The notes beneath the pieces are model-generated. The model did no database searches. It was not told the DNA's origin and was given only the letters and a program-made list of their open reading frames with translations. Of a stretch of 64,000 nucleotides of DNA, positions 6,791-16,817 are shown piece after piece. The translations under genes and the position numbers were made by a program. How positions within the stretch are numbered: the first letter of the stretch is position 1; each line of letters opens with the position of its first letter. Origin of the DNA: Chitinophaga pinensis (GTDB lineage Bacteria; Bacteroidota; Bacteroidia; UKL13-3); assembly GCA_945898275.1 (NCBI GenBank), contig CAMDHZ010000014.1, positions 1 through 64,000 of the forward strand. Reading direction: 5' to 3'.

Positions 6791-9506
6791 TTGGCTACTT
6801 ATTTGTATTTCATTAGGCTATTGGTTGCTATTATTTGCCATTGCTTGGGGGGCAGAACGATATAAGCTAAAAGGCCGAAGTCTCAGTAACAGTCCATATG
6901 TTTATTCACTTTCTTTGGCAGTTTATTGCACAGCATGGACATTTTATGGAAGCATAGGAAAAGTAAAAGATGGAGGCATTGATTTTCTGGCGGTTTATAT
7001 TGGTCCAACCCTTATGGCGGTTCCTACTTGGTTTATATTAAAGAAAATCATACGTATTTGTAAGGCACAGCAAATTAGTACCCTTGCAGATTTTATCTCT
7101 TCTCGTTATGGTAAAAACCTAAGCTTAGCTGCTTTGGTAACTGTGTTTTTATTTTTTGGCATAATTCCATATATTTCTTTGCAACTAAAGGCAATTTCAG
7201 AAAGCTTTAACCTACTCACCCAATCTTCACATTTTATTGGTGTTCCTAAGGGCTTGTCTATTTTTGGCAATACAGCATTAATTATGGCCATTGGTATGGC
7301 TGTTTTTGCTGTGCTATTTGGTACAAGACGCATTGAGACGAATGAAAAACACGAGGGAATGATTGCTGCAGTTGCCTTTGAATCGTTGATAAAACTCATA
7401 GCCTTTTTAGCTGCTGGTATTTTCGTTTGTTTCGGTGTATATAATGGCTTTGGAGATATTTTTTCTAAGGCCAGTCAAGTGCCTTCCTTACAAAAGCTTT
7501 TCACCCTTCCCGAGGAGGGAGGTTATGCCAATTGGTTTTGGACATGCGCACTTAGTGGGATGGCCGTTATATTTCTCCCAAGACAATTTCAGGTAGCTGT
7601 TATTGAAAATACCAATGAAAAACACCTTGATAAAGCTATTTGGCTTTTCCCATTATACCTTTTACTCATCAATGTTTTTGTATTGCCAATAGCCTTTGGG
7701 GGGCAATTGCTTTTTAACAATATGGGGGTTGATTCTGATTATTTAATTTTAGATATTCCATTATTGTTTAACCAAAGGGCATTGGCATTGCTGGTGTTTA
7801 TCGGCGGCTACGCCGCCGCTACTGGTATGATCATCGTAGAAACCATAGCCCTTAGTACTATGTTTAGTAACCATTTAGTAATTCCGATGCTTTTGGCAAT
7901 GGACCCAGGAAATGCCAAATTGCACGATAACCTTAGTCGTGTAATCATCCATTCTAGAAGAGCTGGAATTATCATTACCCTCACTGCTGCGTACCTTTAT
8001 TATAAAGCCATTAGCGGTCATTATTCTCTGGTATCTATCGGCTTGATTTCTTTTGTTTCTGTTGCACAATTAATGCCTGCAATTATTGGCGGTATCTTTT
8101 GGAAAAAGGGAAATAAGCTAGGAGCATTGGTTGGTTTAATTCTTGGTTTTCTGATTTGGCTTTACACCCTTGTTTTACCGTCGTTGGCGGGAACGGCTTT
8201 TATTACAAATAGTTTTGTAGTAGATGGTCCCTATCAAATTTGGTGGTTAAAGCCTTATGCATTATTAGGTTTGCATGGTTTTTCTCCTATTGTTCATAGT
8301 CTTTTTTGGAGTATGCTGCTCAACCTTTCAGCGTATATTGGGTTTTCTGTGTTCTCGGTTCAAACCGTAACCGAACAAAACCAAGCAGAGATATTTGTGG
8401 AGGTAAACCGCTATGCACCACTTTTAGAAAGCACAAGTTCTTGGAAAGGCACCGCATACATGCCAGACATCACCTCCTTGTTAGCTAATTTTTTGGGTTC
8501 GGTTCGAACCAATCAAGCTATTCATGCATTTGCTCAGCGAAATAATATTAATTTAAATGAGAACAAAGCCGACCCCAAATTGGTGGCTTATGCAGAACGT
8601 GTATTATCTGGAATTATAGGTTCAGCTTCTGCGCGAATAATGGTATCGGCAACCGTAAAGGAAGAAGAATTGAAGATTGATGAGCTGTTAAACATTCTAA
8701 AAGAATCGCAACAATTGATGCGCTTAAACAAAGAGCTAACCCGCAAAACAGATGAACTAGAAAAAGCAAGGTATGAACTCGAAATTGTAAATAGCAGACT
8801 CAAAGAACAAGATGAATTAAAAGACGATTTTTTAACTACAGTTACGCATGAATTAAGAACTCCCATCACATCAATCAGGGCATTTTCTGAAATCCTTTTT
8901 GATAACGAAGACCTAGAAGTAGAAGAAAGAAGGCAATATTTAGGCATTATAATTAAAGAAACAGAAAGAATTTCTCGGCTCATTTCACAGGTATTGGATT
9001 TAGAGAAATATGATTCAGGCAAACAAAAACTGATAACCCAAAAGGTGGATTTAAAATCTCTAGTAGAACAAAGTGCTATCTCAATAGATCAGTTATTGCG
9101 TGAAAAGAATATTGTCATTATCAAAGATTTTAAACCTTGTGTGCATGATGTATTTATTGACGAAGATAAGATACAGCAAGTGCTGATTAACTTGCTTTCT
9201 AACGCCATTAAATTCACTAAAGATGAAATTGTTTTAAAGCTTAGGTTTACGGATACTCATTGGTTGCTTTATGTAGAAGACAACGGCGCTGGTATACCTG
9301 AAGAATTAAGAGACCTCATTTTTGAAAAGTTTTATCAAGCTAAAAATCAAACCATTCGAAAGCCAAAAGGAAGTGGCTTGGGCTTGGCTATTTCTAAACG
9401 TATTATGGAATTGCACCAAGGTAACTTGGTTTTAATTGATAAACCTAAAAGCGGTGCAGTCTTTCTGTTGGAGGTTCCATATAATCCTTTAAATTTGCCC
9501 TTGTAA
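6780..9506 (+). CDS. Sodium:solute symporter fused to sensor histidine kinase
   Basis: A 908-residue fusion. Residues ~1-530 form a multi-helix sodium:solute symporter (SSS) domain. A coiled-coil (about 620-675) follows, then HisKA with phospho-acceptor His690 in THELRTPITSIRA, and a HATPase_c domain ending with the GSGLGLAISKR G-box. This is the architecture of CbrA/CrbS-type kinases, which sense or take up a small carboxylate and signal to a response regulator. It is translationally coupled to the small membrane protein upstream and to the response regulator downstream. Acetyl-CoA synthetase follows, pointing to acetate as the ligand (inference). Two copies of the iterated palindrome occur in it, 134 bp apart. 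Confidence 0.9.
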   Translation: MINSWLLICISLGYWLLLFAIAWGAERYKLKGRSLSNSPYVYSLSLAVYCTAWTFYGSIGKVKDGGIDFLAVYIGPTLMAVPTWFILKKIIRICKAQQISTLADFISSRYGKNLSLAALVTVFLFFGIIPYISLQLKAISESFNLLTQSSHFIGVPKGLSIFGNTALIMAIGMAVFAVLFGTRRIETNEKHEGMIAAVAFESLIKLIAFLAAGIFVCFGVYNGFGDIFSKASQVPSLQKLFTLPEEGGYANWFWTCALSGMAVIFLPRQFQVAVIENTNEKHLDKAIWLFPLYLLLINVFVLPIAFGGQLLFNNMGVDSDYLILDIPLLFNQRALALLVFIGGYAAATGMIIVETIALSTMFSNHLVIPMLLAMDPGNAKLHDNLSRVIIHSRRAGIIITLTAAYLYYKAISGHYSLVSIGLISFVSVAQLMPAIIGGIFWKKGNKLGALVGLILGFLIWLYTLVLPSLAGTAFITNSFVVDGPYQIWWLKPYALLGLHGFSPIVHSLFWSMLLNLSAYIGFSVFSVQTVTEQNQAEIFVEVNRYAPLLESTSSWKGTAYMPDITSLLANFLGSVRTNQAIHAFAQRNNINLNENKADPKLVAYAERVLSGIIGSASARIMVSATVKEEELKIDELLNILKESQQLMRLNKELTRKTDELEKARYELEIVNSRLKEQDELKDDFLTTVTHELRTPITSIRAFSEILFDNEDLEVEERRQYLGIIIKETERISRLISQVLDLEKYDSGKQKLITQKVDLKSLVEQSAISIDQLLREKNIVIIKDFKPCVHDVFIDEDKIQQVLINLLSNAIKFTKDEIVLKLRFTDTHWLLYVEDNGAGIPEELRDLIFEKFYQAKNQTIRKPKGSGLGLAISKRIMELHQGNLVLIDKPKSGAVFLLEVPYNPLNLPL
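8357..8366. repeat. Iterated palindrome GGTTYRAACC, copy 2
   Basis: GGTTCAAACC preceded by C and followed by G, in the symporter-kinase gene, read as Val-Gln-Thr. Confidence 0.8.
8501..8510. repeat. Iterated palindrome GGTTYRAACC, copy 3
   Basis: GGTTCGAACC, the fully self-complementary form, in the symporter-kinase gene, read as Val-Arg-Thr. Confidence 0.8.
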
Positions 9507-9877
9507 TGAGCAATCCCAAGAGCGTATTAATTGCCGATGATGAACCAAATATTTTATTGTCATTAGAGTTTCTAATGCGTAAAAAGGGTTATGAAGTTTT
9601 TATCGCGAGAAATGGTTCGGAAGCAATAGAAATTATTAAAAAAGAAAAACTCGATGTGGCAGTTTTAGATATCATGATGCCTGATGTTGATGGTTATCAA
9701 ATCTGTAAGTATATCAAAGAAACTGAATCCTATGCTCAGTGCAAGGTGTTGTTTTTATCTGCCAAGTCAAAAGAAGCAGACATCGAAAAGGGCTTCGCAA
9801 TGGGTGCTGACGCCTACCTCACAAAACCGTTTTCCACAAAAGAATTGATGCAAAGGGTGCTGGAGTTAAGTCAATAA
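9506..9877 (+). CDS. Single-domain response regulator (CheY-like)
   Basis: A 123-residue receiver domain with the acidic pair DD at residues 11-12, phospho-acceptor Asp55 (VLDIMMPD) and the conserved Lys in LTKPF. There is no output domain. Its ATG overlaps the TAA of the symporter-kinase by one base, so the two are a cognate pair by position. Because it lacks a DNA-binding domain it cannot act directly as a transcription factor the way CbrB/CrbR do. It may relay phosphate to another protein or bind a partner. Confidence 0.92.
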   Translation: MSNPKSVLIADDEPNILLSLEFLMRKKGYEVFIARNGSEAIEIIKKEKLDVAVLDIMMPDVDGYQICKYIKETESYAQCKVLFLSAKSKEADIEKGFAMGADAYLTKPFSTKELMQRVLELSQ

Positions 9878-9973
9878 CCGGCTATAGGTAATTAGCAAAA
9901 AAAGACAAGGAAATGCCAATTGTGCTTCCTTACTTTGAATGAGAAAATGGTTAAACGCTTAATTTAAAATCTC

Positions 9974-11878
9974 ATGCTACCACTCATTCAATCTTTTGAT
10001 GCCTACCAAGAAGCTTATCAAAATAGTGTACAAGACCCAGAAGGATTTTGGGCCGAAATAGCCCAAAGTTTTCAATGGAAGAAAACTTGGGAGCAAGTAT
10101 TGCGATGGAATTTTACTGAGCCTAAGATAGAATGGTTTAAAGGAGGGAAATTAAATATTACTGAAAATTGTTTAGACCGTCACATGGTAACTCGGTCTGA
10201 ACAGACCGCAATTATTTGGGAGCCAAATGATCCAAAAGACGCTGCTAGAAAAATTAGTTATGGGCAGTTATTTACCGAGGTAAAAAAGTTCTCTAATGTA
10301 TTATTGAGTTTAGGGATTAAGAAAGGCGACAGAGTTTGTATTTATATGCCAATGGTACCTGAAGCTGCAGTTGCTATGTTGGCTTGTGCGCGTGTTGGTG
10401 CAATTCACTCAGTGGTATTTGCAGGATTCTCTTCCCAATCACTTGCAGATAGAATGAATGATGCTGAGTGTAATCTTTTGATTACTGCAGATGGCATGGT
10501 TAGAGGCGAAAAGAAAATCGAACTCAAGCAAATTGCAGATGAAGCCATGGTGCTATCTCCTTCTGTAAAAAAATGTGTGGTCTATAACCATAAGAACTTT
10601 TCTATTGGCATGCGTGCAGAAAGAGATTTCTTCTGGACAGATTTAATGGCCAATGCTTCTGCTACCCACATGGCAGAGGAAATGGATGCCGAAGATCCTT
10701 TGTTTATTTTATACACTTCGGGTTCAACAGGCAAACCCAAAGGGGTTTTGCATACTACAGCTGGTTATATGGTTTATGTAGCCTATACTTTTAAAAATGT
10801 ATTTCAATACCTAGACGCTGATGTATTTTGTTGCACTGCCGATATTGGCTGGGTAACCGGCCATAGTTATATAGTGTATGGTCCACTTTTAAATGGGGCA
10901 ACAACGCTCATGTTCGAAGGAATTCCTTCTTACCCAAATCCAGGCAGGTTTTGGGACATGATAGACAAACACAAAGTAAATATTTTTTATACTGCTCCAA
11001 CTGCTATTCGTTCTTTGGAAGTTTTTGGTGAAGAACCATTTGTGGGCAAAGACCTTAGTTCTTTAAAAGTTTTAGGTTCTGTGGGTGAACCTATCAATGA
11101 AGAGGCTTGGAATTGGTACCATAAGAATGTTGGAAAAGGAAATTGCCCTATTGTAGATACTTGGTGGCAAACAGAAACAGGTGGAATTCTTATTTCACCT
11201 TTAGCTAACATCACTAAATTAAAGCCTGCTTTTGCAACCTTGCCTTTACCAGGTGTGCAGCTTGCCATCGTGGATGAAAAAGGAAATGAAATAGAAGGAA
11301 ATAATGTAGAAGGAAACCTATGTTTAAAATTTCCATGGCCAGGCATGTCGCGTTCTTTGTACGGCGACCATGATAGGTTCAAACAGACCTATTTTAGCAC
11401 CTACCCGGGTAAATATTTTACTGGAGATGGATGCAAAAGAGATGAAGATGGCTACATTAGAATTACTGGTAGGGTAGATGATGTAATCAATGTAAGTGGG
11501 CATAGAATAGGAACAGGCGAAGTTGAAGATGCCATCAACGAACATGGTTATGTGATTGAAAGTGCCGTAGTAGGGTATCCGCACGACATCAAAGGACAAG
11601 GCATTTGGGCCTTCGTAATTTGCGATAGAGAACACCATTCTTATGAAGAATTATGCTCAGAAGTAAAGTCACATGTTAGCCAAGTAATTGGGCCATTTGC
11701 TCGTCCAGATAGAATTCAAGTGGTTAAAGCCTTGCCAAAAACTCGCTCAGGTAAAATCATGCGACGCATTCTAAGGAAAATTGCAGAAGGCGATACTTCT
11801 AACCTTGGTGATACAAGCACTTTGATTGACCCTAGTGTTGTAGAAGTAATTAAAACTGGTGCAGAAGGAATAAGGTAG
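9974..11878 (+). CDS. acs: Acetyl-coenzyme A synthetase
   Basis: A 634-residue AMP-forming acyl-CoA synthetase. It has the ATP/AMP motif YTSGSTGKPKGV, the DTWWQTETGG motif typical of acetyl-CoA synthetases, and a C-terminal TRSGKIMRR in which Lys594 is the usual acetylation site. It converts acetate, ATP and CoA to acetyl-CoA in the cytoplasm. It lies 96 bp downstream of the response regulator on the same strand. The neighbouring symporter-kinase suggests acetate sensing and use are organised together, as acs is under CrbS/CrbR in other phyla. Its 3' end nearly touches the convergent cyclophilin gene. Confidence 0.95.
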   Translation: MLPLIQSFDAYQEAYQNSVQDPEGFWAEIAQSFQWKKTWEQVLRWNFTEPKIEWFKGGKLNITENCLDRHMVTRSEQTAIIWEPNDPKDAARKISYGQLFTEVKKFSNVLLSLGIKKGDRVCIYMPMVPEAAVAMLACARVGAIHSVVFAGFSSQSLADRMNDAECNLLITADGMVRGEKKIELKQIADEAMVLSPSVKKCVVYNHKNFSIGMRAERDFFWTDLMANASATHMAEEMDAEDPLFILYTSGSTGKPKGVLHTTAGYMVYVAYTFKNVFQYLDADVFCCTADIGWVTGHSYIVYGPLLNGATTLMFEGIPSYPNPGRFWDMIDKHKVNIFYTAPTAIRSLEVFGEEPFVGKDLSSLKVLGSVGEPINEEAWNWYHKNVGKGNCPIVDTWWQTETGGILISPLANITKLKPAFATLPLPGVQLAIVDEKGNEIEGNNVEGNLCLKFPWPGMSRSLYGDHDRFKQTYFSTYPGKYFTGDGCKRDEDGYIRITGRVDDVINVSGHRIGTGEVEDAINEHGYVIESAVVGYPHDIKGQGIWAFVICDREHHSYEELCSEVKSHVSQVIGPFARPDRIQVVKALPKTRSGKIMRRILRKIAEGDTSNLGDTSTLIDPSVVEVIKTGAEGIR

Positions 11879-11880
11879 TT

Positions 11881-12546
11881 TTATAAACTATCTGCCTTTG
11901 CTACATCAAAGTTGAATTTGCTTTTCAATTCAGCAACTGTAAATTTAACTACCTTTACCTGCATAGGAATATTGTTTAGTGGTCTGTCGAACTCATTTTT
12001 AGGTTGAGTAGACAAAGTAAAGGCAGTATCTAAGCCACGAATTACCTGACCAAAAACGGTGTAATTCATGTTTAAACTTGGCGTACCTTTTCTATTCGTA
12101 ACAATGTAAAACTGCGAACCATTAGACGCCTTTTCTGGATTGTTGGTTCTTGCCGCGCCTAAGGCTCCATACACATGTTTTAAACTGCTTTTAAATTCAG
12201 CTGGAATGGTATAATCAGGGCCACCTTCGCCATCATTATCTGGATTTGCATCTTTGCTGTTTGGGTCGCCGCCTTGTATCACAAAGTCTTGAATAATGCG
12301 GTGAAAGGTCGTCCCATTAAAATAACCAGAATCTGCTAAGGCCAAGAAATTCTTTCGGTGTAATGGAGTTTGTTTATACAACCAAATATGCATAGGTCCA
12401 AAACTTGTACTAACTTCAATCAAGGATTCTTTAGCAACCTCTTTTGGTGTTTCCTTTGGTGTTTCTGTAGGAGTTGGATTGCTCTCCTTTTTGCAAGAAA
12501 ACAACAAAAGAAAGGATAGGCTTAATAGTAAAGTTGAAAATTTCAT
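11881..12546 (-). CDS. Peptidyl-prolyl cis-trans isomerase, cyclophilin-type lipoprotein
   Basis: A 221-residue protein with a lipoprotein signal (LLFSC, Cys18), a Thr/Pro/Glu/Lys-rich linker (about residues 24-40) and a cyclophilin domain. The domain includes NGTTFHRIIQDFVIQGGDP and the catalytic-pocket segment NGSQFYIV. It should be anchored in the outer or inner membrane facing the periplasm and speed proline isomerisation of exported proteins. The gene stands alone on the minus strand. Confidence 0.92.
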   Translation of the reverse strand: MKFSTLLLSLSFLLLFSCKKESNPTPTETPKETPKEVAKESLIEVSTSFGPMHIWLYKQTPLHRKNFLALADSGYFNGTTFHRIIQDFVIQGGDPNSKDANPDNDGEGGPDYTIPAEFKSSLKHVYGALGAARTNNPEKASNGSQFYIVTNRKGTPSLNMNYTVFGQVIRGLDTAFTLSTQPKNEFDRPLNNIPMQVKVVKFTVAELKSKFNFDVAKADSL

Positions 12547-12698
12547 TTTTTTATTTTAAGTAAAAATAATGAAAATTTCTAAATTCCAACTAGTCCTATT
12601 GGTTTGGTAGGCTCATCTCTTTTTTATTACGTTTCGTCGGAAATTGGTAAAAGTTTTTTAGATGAGACTACATATTTGTATCATCAAAAAACAAGATT

Positions 12699-15092
12699 AT
12701 GTTTAAACAATTGCTACAAAAAAATCTTTTAGCCGCTTTGCTCACAATGCTAACCATGCTTTTAGCTGTGGCCTTATCCGCGCAAACGCCAGTTACCACA
12801 CAAACTGTTAGGGGAGTTGTTCTCGACCAAGAGAGTAAACAACCACTAATTGGCGCAACTGTTACAGTAAACGGGGAAGTTAATAGAGGTGGAGTTACCG
12901 ATATTAATGGAAACTTCAAAATTGAAAAGGTGCCCGTTGGAAGACGAACACTTAAAGTTAGTTATATAGGCTATGAGCCTTTAACAGTTCCAGACGTAAT
13001 GGTTACTGCAGGCAAAGAAGTTGTGTTGAACCTAAGCATGACAGAAGCTATCAGTAAAATGTCTGAAGTAACCATCACTTATGACCGTAAAAAAGACCGC
13101 ACCGTTACCAACAATGAAATGGCTGTGGTAAGTTCTCGTTCTTTTAACCCTGATGATACCAAAAAATTTGCGGGTGCCCTTGGAGACCCAAGTAGAATGG
13201 CGTCCAACTTTGCGGGTGTTATCTCTGGTAACGACAGTAGAAATGATATTGTAGTGAGAGGAAATTCTCCTAGTGCAATGCTGTGGCAAATGGAAGGGGT
13301 AAATATTCCTAATCCAAATCATTTTGGTTCAAACTTTAATACTGGCGGTCCAGTAAGTATGCTCAATGCAAACAACATTGCTAAAAGTGATTTCTTTACC
13401 TCGGCGTTTCCAGCTCAATATGGAAATGCAAATGGTGGTGTTTTTGATTTAAGCCTGAGAGAAGGTAACAATGAAAAAAGGGAGTTTATAGGGCAAATTG
13501 GTTTTAACGGTTTTGAGCTTGGGGCCGAAGGCCCCTTTAGCAAGAATAGCAAAGCTTCTTATGTGTTTAACTACCGCTATTCAACCTTAGCTTTAATGCA
13601 AAACGCAGGCATTAACGTGGGAACTGGCGCTGCAACACCTTTATATCAAGACATGAACTTTAAAATAACCGTTCCAACTAAAAACAAAGGCAAGTTTAGC
13701 GTTTGGGGAATGGGTGGTATTAGTTCAATAGATTTATTAGGCAGAGATGTTGATACAACAGAGATAAATTTCTATGGAGCAAGAGATGAAAATACACTTC
13801 CTCGCTACCGCGCAGGAGTTGTAGCAGCTTCCTATGAAAAAAGTTTGGGACAAAAAACTTGGGCAAAGTTAACAATTGCTGCTGGTGGAAATTCTAATTA
13901 CTATACCGTGGATAGCATAGATTATAATGCTAATAAAAACTATCGCAGAGGACAAGGAAATTTCTCTGATGTTAAATATTCTGCTATCCTAAATATTACC
14001 CATAAAATTAATGCTAAAAATGCCATCCATTTTGGTGCAAATCACGATTTATCTTACTTCGATTATTTTAACAAAGATGTGTATAATTTTGGAACAATCG
14101 ACACTGTTAGGGTCAAACAAAACGGCACCGTAAATTTATCTCAAGCGTATGTACAATGGAAGCATAGATTTACGGCAAGATTAAGCGCTAATGCTGGTTT
14201 ACACTTTCAATATTTTGATATCAATAAACAGTTTGTGGCTGAACCAAGAGCTGGTTTAAGATATGCTATCAACGAGAAACAAAGCATCAATGCTGGTTAT
14301 GGTTTGCATCACCAAAATATGCCAACATATAACATTTTTGTTAGAAATGAACTTGGAATAGAAACCAATAAAGATGTGAAATTTACCCAAAGCAATCATT
14401 TTGTATTAGGCTATGAAAATAACTTCTCACAAATGTGGAAGTTAAAGACAGAAGTGTATTATCAATTATTGAGCAAGGTTCCCGTGAGCAACTATTCTTC
14501 TTCATTTTCTATGTTGAATGTTGGAGCTGCATTTGAGCCTAGTGATGAAAGTGATTTGGTGAATAAAGGTTCTGGAACCAATTATGGATTAGAACTTACT
14601 TTAGAAAGATATTTTAACAAAGGTTTCTATATGTTATTGACAGGATCATTGTTTGAAAGTAAGTACAAAGGCAGTGATGGCATAGAAAGAAATACTGCTT
14701 TCAATACTGGTTATGCCGGAAACTTATTGGCAGGTAAAGAATTTGCCTTAGACAAAAAGGGCAATGTGTTATATGCAAATTTTAAAGCAAGTCGTATAGG
14801 TGGTAGATACTTTACCCCACTTAATTTAAATGCTTCAAAAGATGCAGGACGTGCAATATTTGATTATAGCAAACCTTACTCAGAAAAGCAATCAGATTAT
14901 TTTAGAATTGACTTGAAAATTGGTTGGAGAAGAGATTTCAAGAGAAGTTCAATGGAGTTTGCTGTAGACTTACAAAATGTAACAAATCACCAAAACATCT
15001 TTTCTCAAGGCTATAACAAATATACCAATACTATATCATCCGAATACCAAACAGGCTTTTTTCCTGTACCTATGTTTAGGTATACGTTTTAA
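12699..15092 (+). CDS. TonB-dependent outer-membrane receptor with CarboxypepD_reg-like domain
   Basis: A 797-residue outer-membrane protein. A signal peptide (to about residue 28) is followed by a carboxypeptidase-regulatory-like beta-sandwich (about 36-115, including GATVTVNGEVNRGGVTDING). Next come a plug domain (about 140-250, with DIVVRGNSPSAMLWQMEGV) and a beta-barrel ending in the terminal aromatic FRYTF. Such receptors import large or scarce ligands using TonB energy. No SusD partner is adjacent, so it is not a typical polysaccharide locus, and the ligand cannot be told. A strong terminator follows the gene. Confidence 0.9.
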   Translation: MFKQLLQKNLLAALLTMLTMLLAVALSAQTPVTTQTVRGVVLDQESKQPLIGATVTVNGEVNRGGVTDINGNFKIEKVPVGRRTLKVSYIGYEPLTVPDVMVTAGKEVVLNLSMTEAISKMSEVTITYDRKKDRTVTNNEMAVVSSRSFNPDDTKKFAGALGDPSRMASNFAGVISGNDSRNDIVVRGNSPSAMLWQMEGVNIPNPNHFGSNFNTGGPVSMLNANNIAKSDFFTSAFPAQYGNANGGVFDLSLREGNNEKREFIGQIGFNGFELGAEGPFSKNSKASYVFNYRYSTLALMQNAGINVGTGAATPLYQDMNFKITVPTKNKGKFSVWGMGGISSIDLLGRDVDTTEINFYGARDENTLPRYRAGVVAASYEKSLGQKTWAKLTIAAGGNSNYYTVDSIDYNANKNYRRGQGNFSDVKYSAILNITHKINAKNAIHFGANHDLSYFDYFNKDVYNFGTIDTVRVKQNGTVNLSQAYVQWKHRFTARLSANAGLHFQYFDINKQFVAEPRAGLRYAINEKQSINAGYGLHHQNMPTYNIFVRNELGIETNKDVKFTQSNHFVLGYENNFSQMWKLKTEVYYQLLSKVPVSNYSSSFSMLNVGAAFEPSDESDLVNKGSGTNYGLELTLERYFNKGFYMLLTGSLFESKYKGSDGIERNTAFNTGYAGNLLAGKEFALDKKGNVLYANFKASRIGGRYFTPLNLNASKDAGRAIFDYSKPYSEKQSDYFRIDLKIGWRRDFKRSSMEFAVDLQNVTNHQNIFSQGYNKYTNTISSEYQTGFFPVPMFRYTF

Positions 15093-15113
15093 AGTGAAAT
15101 TGTTTTTACTTTT

Positions 15114-15143
15114 AAGGGGGCTGATTTGTTGGCCCCCTTTTTT
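15114..15143 (+). terminator. Rho-independent terminator after the TonB receptor
   Basis: An 8-bp stem AAGGGGGC/GCCCCCTT (15114-15121 with 15132-15139) with a 10-nt loop, followed by a T-run. Confidence 0.9.
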
Positions 15144-15287
15144 GTTATTTTTCATAAACAGTTGAAATAGGTTTCCCTCACTAAATTCATGCCTAGTTGT
15201 CTTTTTATTTTCTTTCCATATTGCAAGTAGCTAACTAAATAAATAAAAATTTGAGTAAGGTATTATATTAGTTGCAATAATATCATT

Positions 15288-15752
15288 ATGCAAAAATTCC
15301 TTTCCCTTTTAGTTTTAATTACCAATACCCTATTACTTTCAGCCCAAACCTCAGGCAAGGTTACTAAAGTTGCAGATGGTGATACCTTTACCCTTCTTGA
15401 TAGTTATGGCAAAACCCATCGCATTCGCTTGTATGGCATCGATTGCCCCGAACTCAATCAACCTTTTGGAAAGGATGCTAAACGTTTCACCACAAACCTA
15501 ATTTTGAACCAAACCGTTTTCATTGAAAAAGTTTCTAAGGACAGAAATGGTCGTGTAGTGGCAAAAGTTTACTACAATAACAGACAAAGCCTTAACGAAG
15601 AATTGCTTAGAAAAGGAATGGCTTGGCATTTCACCAAATATGATAAAAGCACTTCTTATGCAGCTTTGGAAAGGCAGGCAAAGGCGAGTAAAGTGGGTTT
15701 ATGGGCTTTTGCCAACCCCATTGCGCCTTGGGATTGGAGAAGACGGAAATAG
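15288..15752 (+). CDS. Secreted thermonuclease-like (SNase) nuclease
   Basis: A 154-residue protein with a signal peptide ending near LLSAQ, then a staphylococcal nuclease domain. The catalytic pattern is complete: DGDTF, RLYGIDCPE (equivalent to Arg35, Asp40 and Glu43 of SNase) and DRNGR (equivalent to Arg87). It should hydrolyse DNA and RNA with calcium in the periplasm or outside the cell. It sits alone between a terminator and the next operon. Confidence 0.92.
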   Translation: MQKFLSLLVLITNTLLLSAQTSGKVTKVADGDTFTLLDSYGKTHRIRLYGIDCPELNQPFGKDAKRFTTNLILNQTVFIEKVSKDRNGRVVAKVYYNNRQSLNEELLRKGMAWHFTKYDKSTSYAALERQAKASKVGLWAFANPIAPWDWRRRK

Positions 15753-15830
15753 GAACACTACCTAAATATTAAATTTCAAATTGTAATAACGGTTATTCTC
15801 TTTACCTTGTTGCCTTTAATTTAAGTCAAT

Positions 15831-16817
15831 ATGTTAGCTCGACGTACACTTTTAAAAACTGGAGCTTCGGCAATACTAGCTTGGTTTGGGAAGCCTTTGG
15901 CTGCTCTGGCAAGCAATGTTAATTCTTCCAAGAAAAATGCACCTTTGGTTTTATCAACGTGGAATTTTGGCCTAAAAGCCAATGAAGCTGCTTGGCAAAT
16001 TTTAGGCAATAATGGAACTGCCCTAGATGCTGTTGAACAAGGTGTGAAGCTGGTAGAAGCAGACCCAGAAGAAAGAAGTGTTGGCTACGGCGGCAGACCA
16101 GATAGGGACGGAAATGTTACCCTTGATGCTTGTATCATGGACCATGAAGCTAACATTGGTGCGGTAGCATATTTGCAACATATTAAACATCCCATTTCTG
16201 TGGCAAGAGCAATCATGGAAAAAACACCACATGTAATGTTGGTTGGCGATGGTGCCCTTAAATTTGCTTTAGAAACTGGCTTTAAAAAAGAAAATCTATT
16301 GGTTGAAGCTTCTGAAAAAGAATGGAAAGAATGGCTTAAAACTTCTCAATACAAACCTGTTGTCAATATCGAAAACCATGATACCATTGGCATGATTGCC
16401 TTAGATGCAAATGGTAATTTATCTGGCGCATGTACCACCAGTGGCATGGCTTTTAAGATGGCTGGAAGACTTGGCGATTCATCTATTATTGGCGCTGGAT
16501 TATATGTAGACAATGAAGTAGGTGCTGTTACTGCAACGGGCCACGGCGAAGAAGTAATTCGGGTAGTGGGTTCTCATTTGGTGGTTGAAATGATGCGTCA
16601 AGGGAAATCGCCAGAACAAGCATGTAAGGCGGCAGTTGAATTAATCAAGCGTAAATTCGACTTACGGAAAAAGCAAACCAAAGATACCCAAATCGGATTT
16701 ATTGCAATTAACAACCAAGGTGAATATGGCGCCTTTGCCTTGCGAAAGGGTTTTAGTTATGCCGTTAAAAATAACAAAGGAAGTAGCTTAATTGATGCGC
16801 CTTATTTGCTAGACTAA
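15831..16817 (+). CDS. N4-(beta-N-acetylglucosaminyl)-L-asparaginase (glycosylasparaginase)
   Basis: A 328-residue Ntn-hydrolase. The conserved HDTIGM motif at 183-188 marks the autocatalytic cleavage site. Thr185 becomes the N-terminal nucleophile of the beta chain. The N-terminus MLARRTLLKTGASAIL has a twin-arginine-like pair before a hydrophobic stretch, so it is probably exported, as is the enzyme of Elizabethkingia. The family cleaves the GlcNAc-Asn bond of N-glycopeptides. Its stop overlaps the start of the cutC-like gene by one base. A secreted beta-mannosidase follows, supporting a role in breaking down N-glycan cores. A plain asparaginase of the same superfamily is the main alternative. 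Confidence 0.87.
   Translation: MLARRTLLKTGASAILAWFGKPLAALASNVNSSKKNAPLVLSTWNFGLKANEAAWQILGNNGTALDAVEQGVKLVEADPEERSVGYGGRPDRDGNVTLDACIMDHEANIGAVAYLQHIKHPISVARAIMEKTPHVMLVGDGALKFALETGFKKENLLVEASEKEWKEWLKTSQYKPVVNIENHDTIGMIALDANGNLSGACTTSGMAFKMAGRLGDSSIIGAGLYVDNEVGAVTATGHGEEVIRVVGSHLVVEMMRQGKSPEQACKAAVELIKRKFDLRKKQTKDTQIGFIAINNQGEYGAFALRKGFSYAVKNNKGSSLIDAPYLLD

Noticed and set aside
10193-10208. Perfect inverted repeat CGGTCTGAACAGACCG in acs
   Set aside because: Single copy in the window, in frame in a conserved enzyme, and different from the iterated palindrome. Likely chance.
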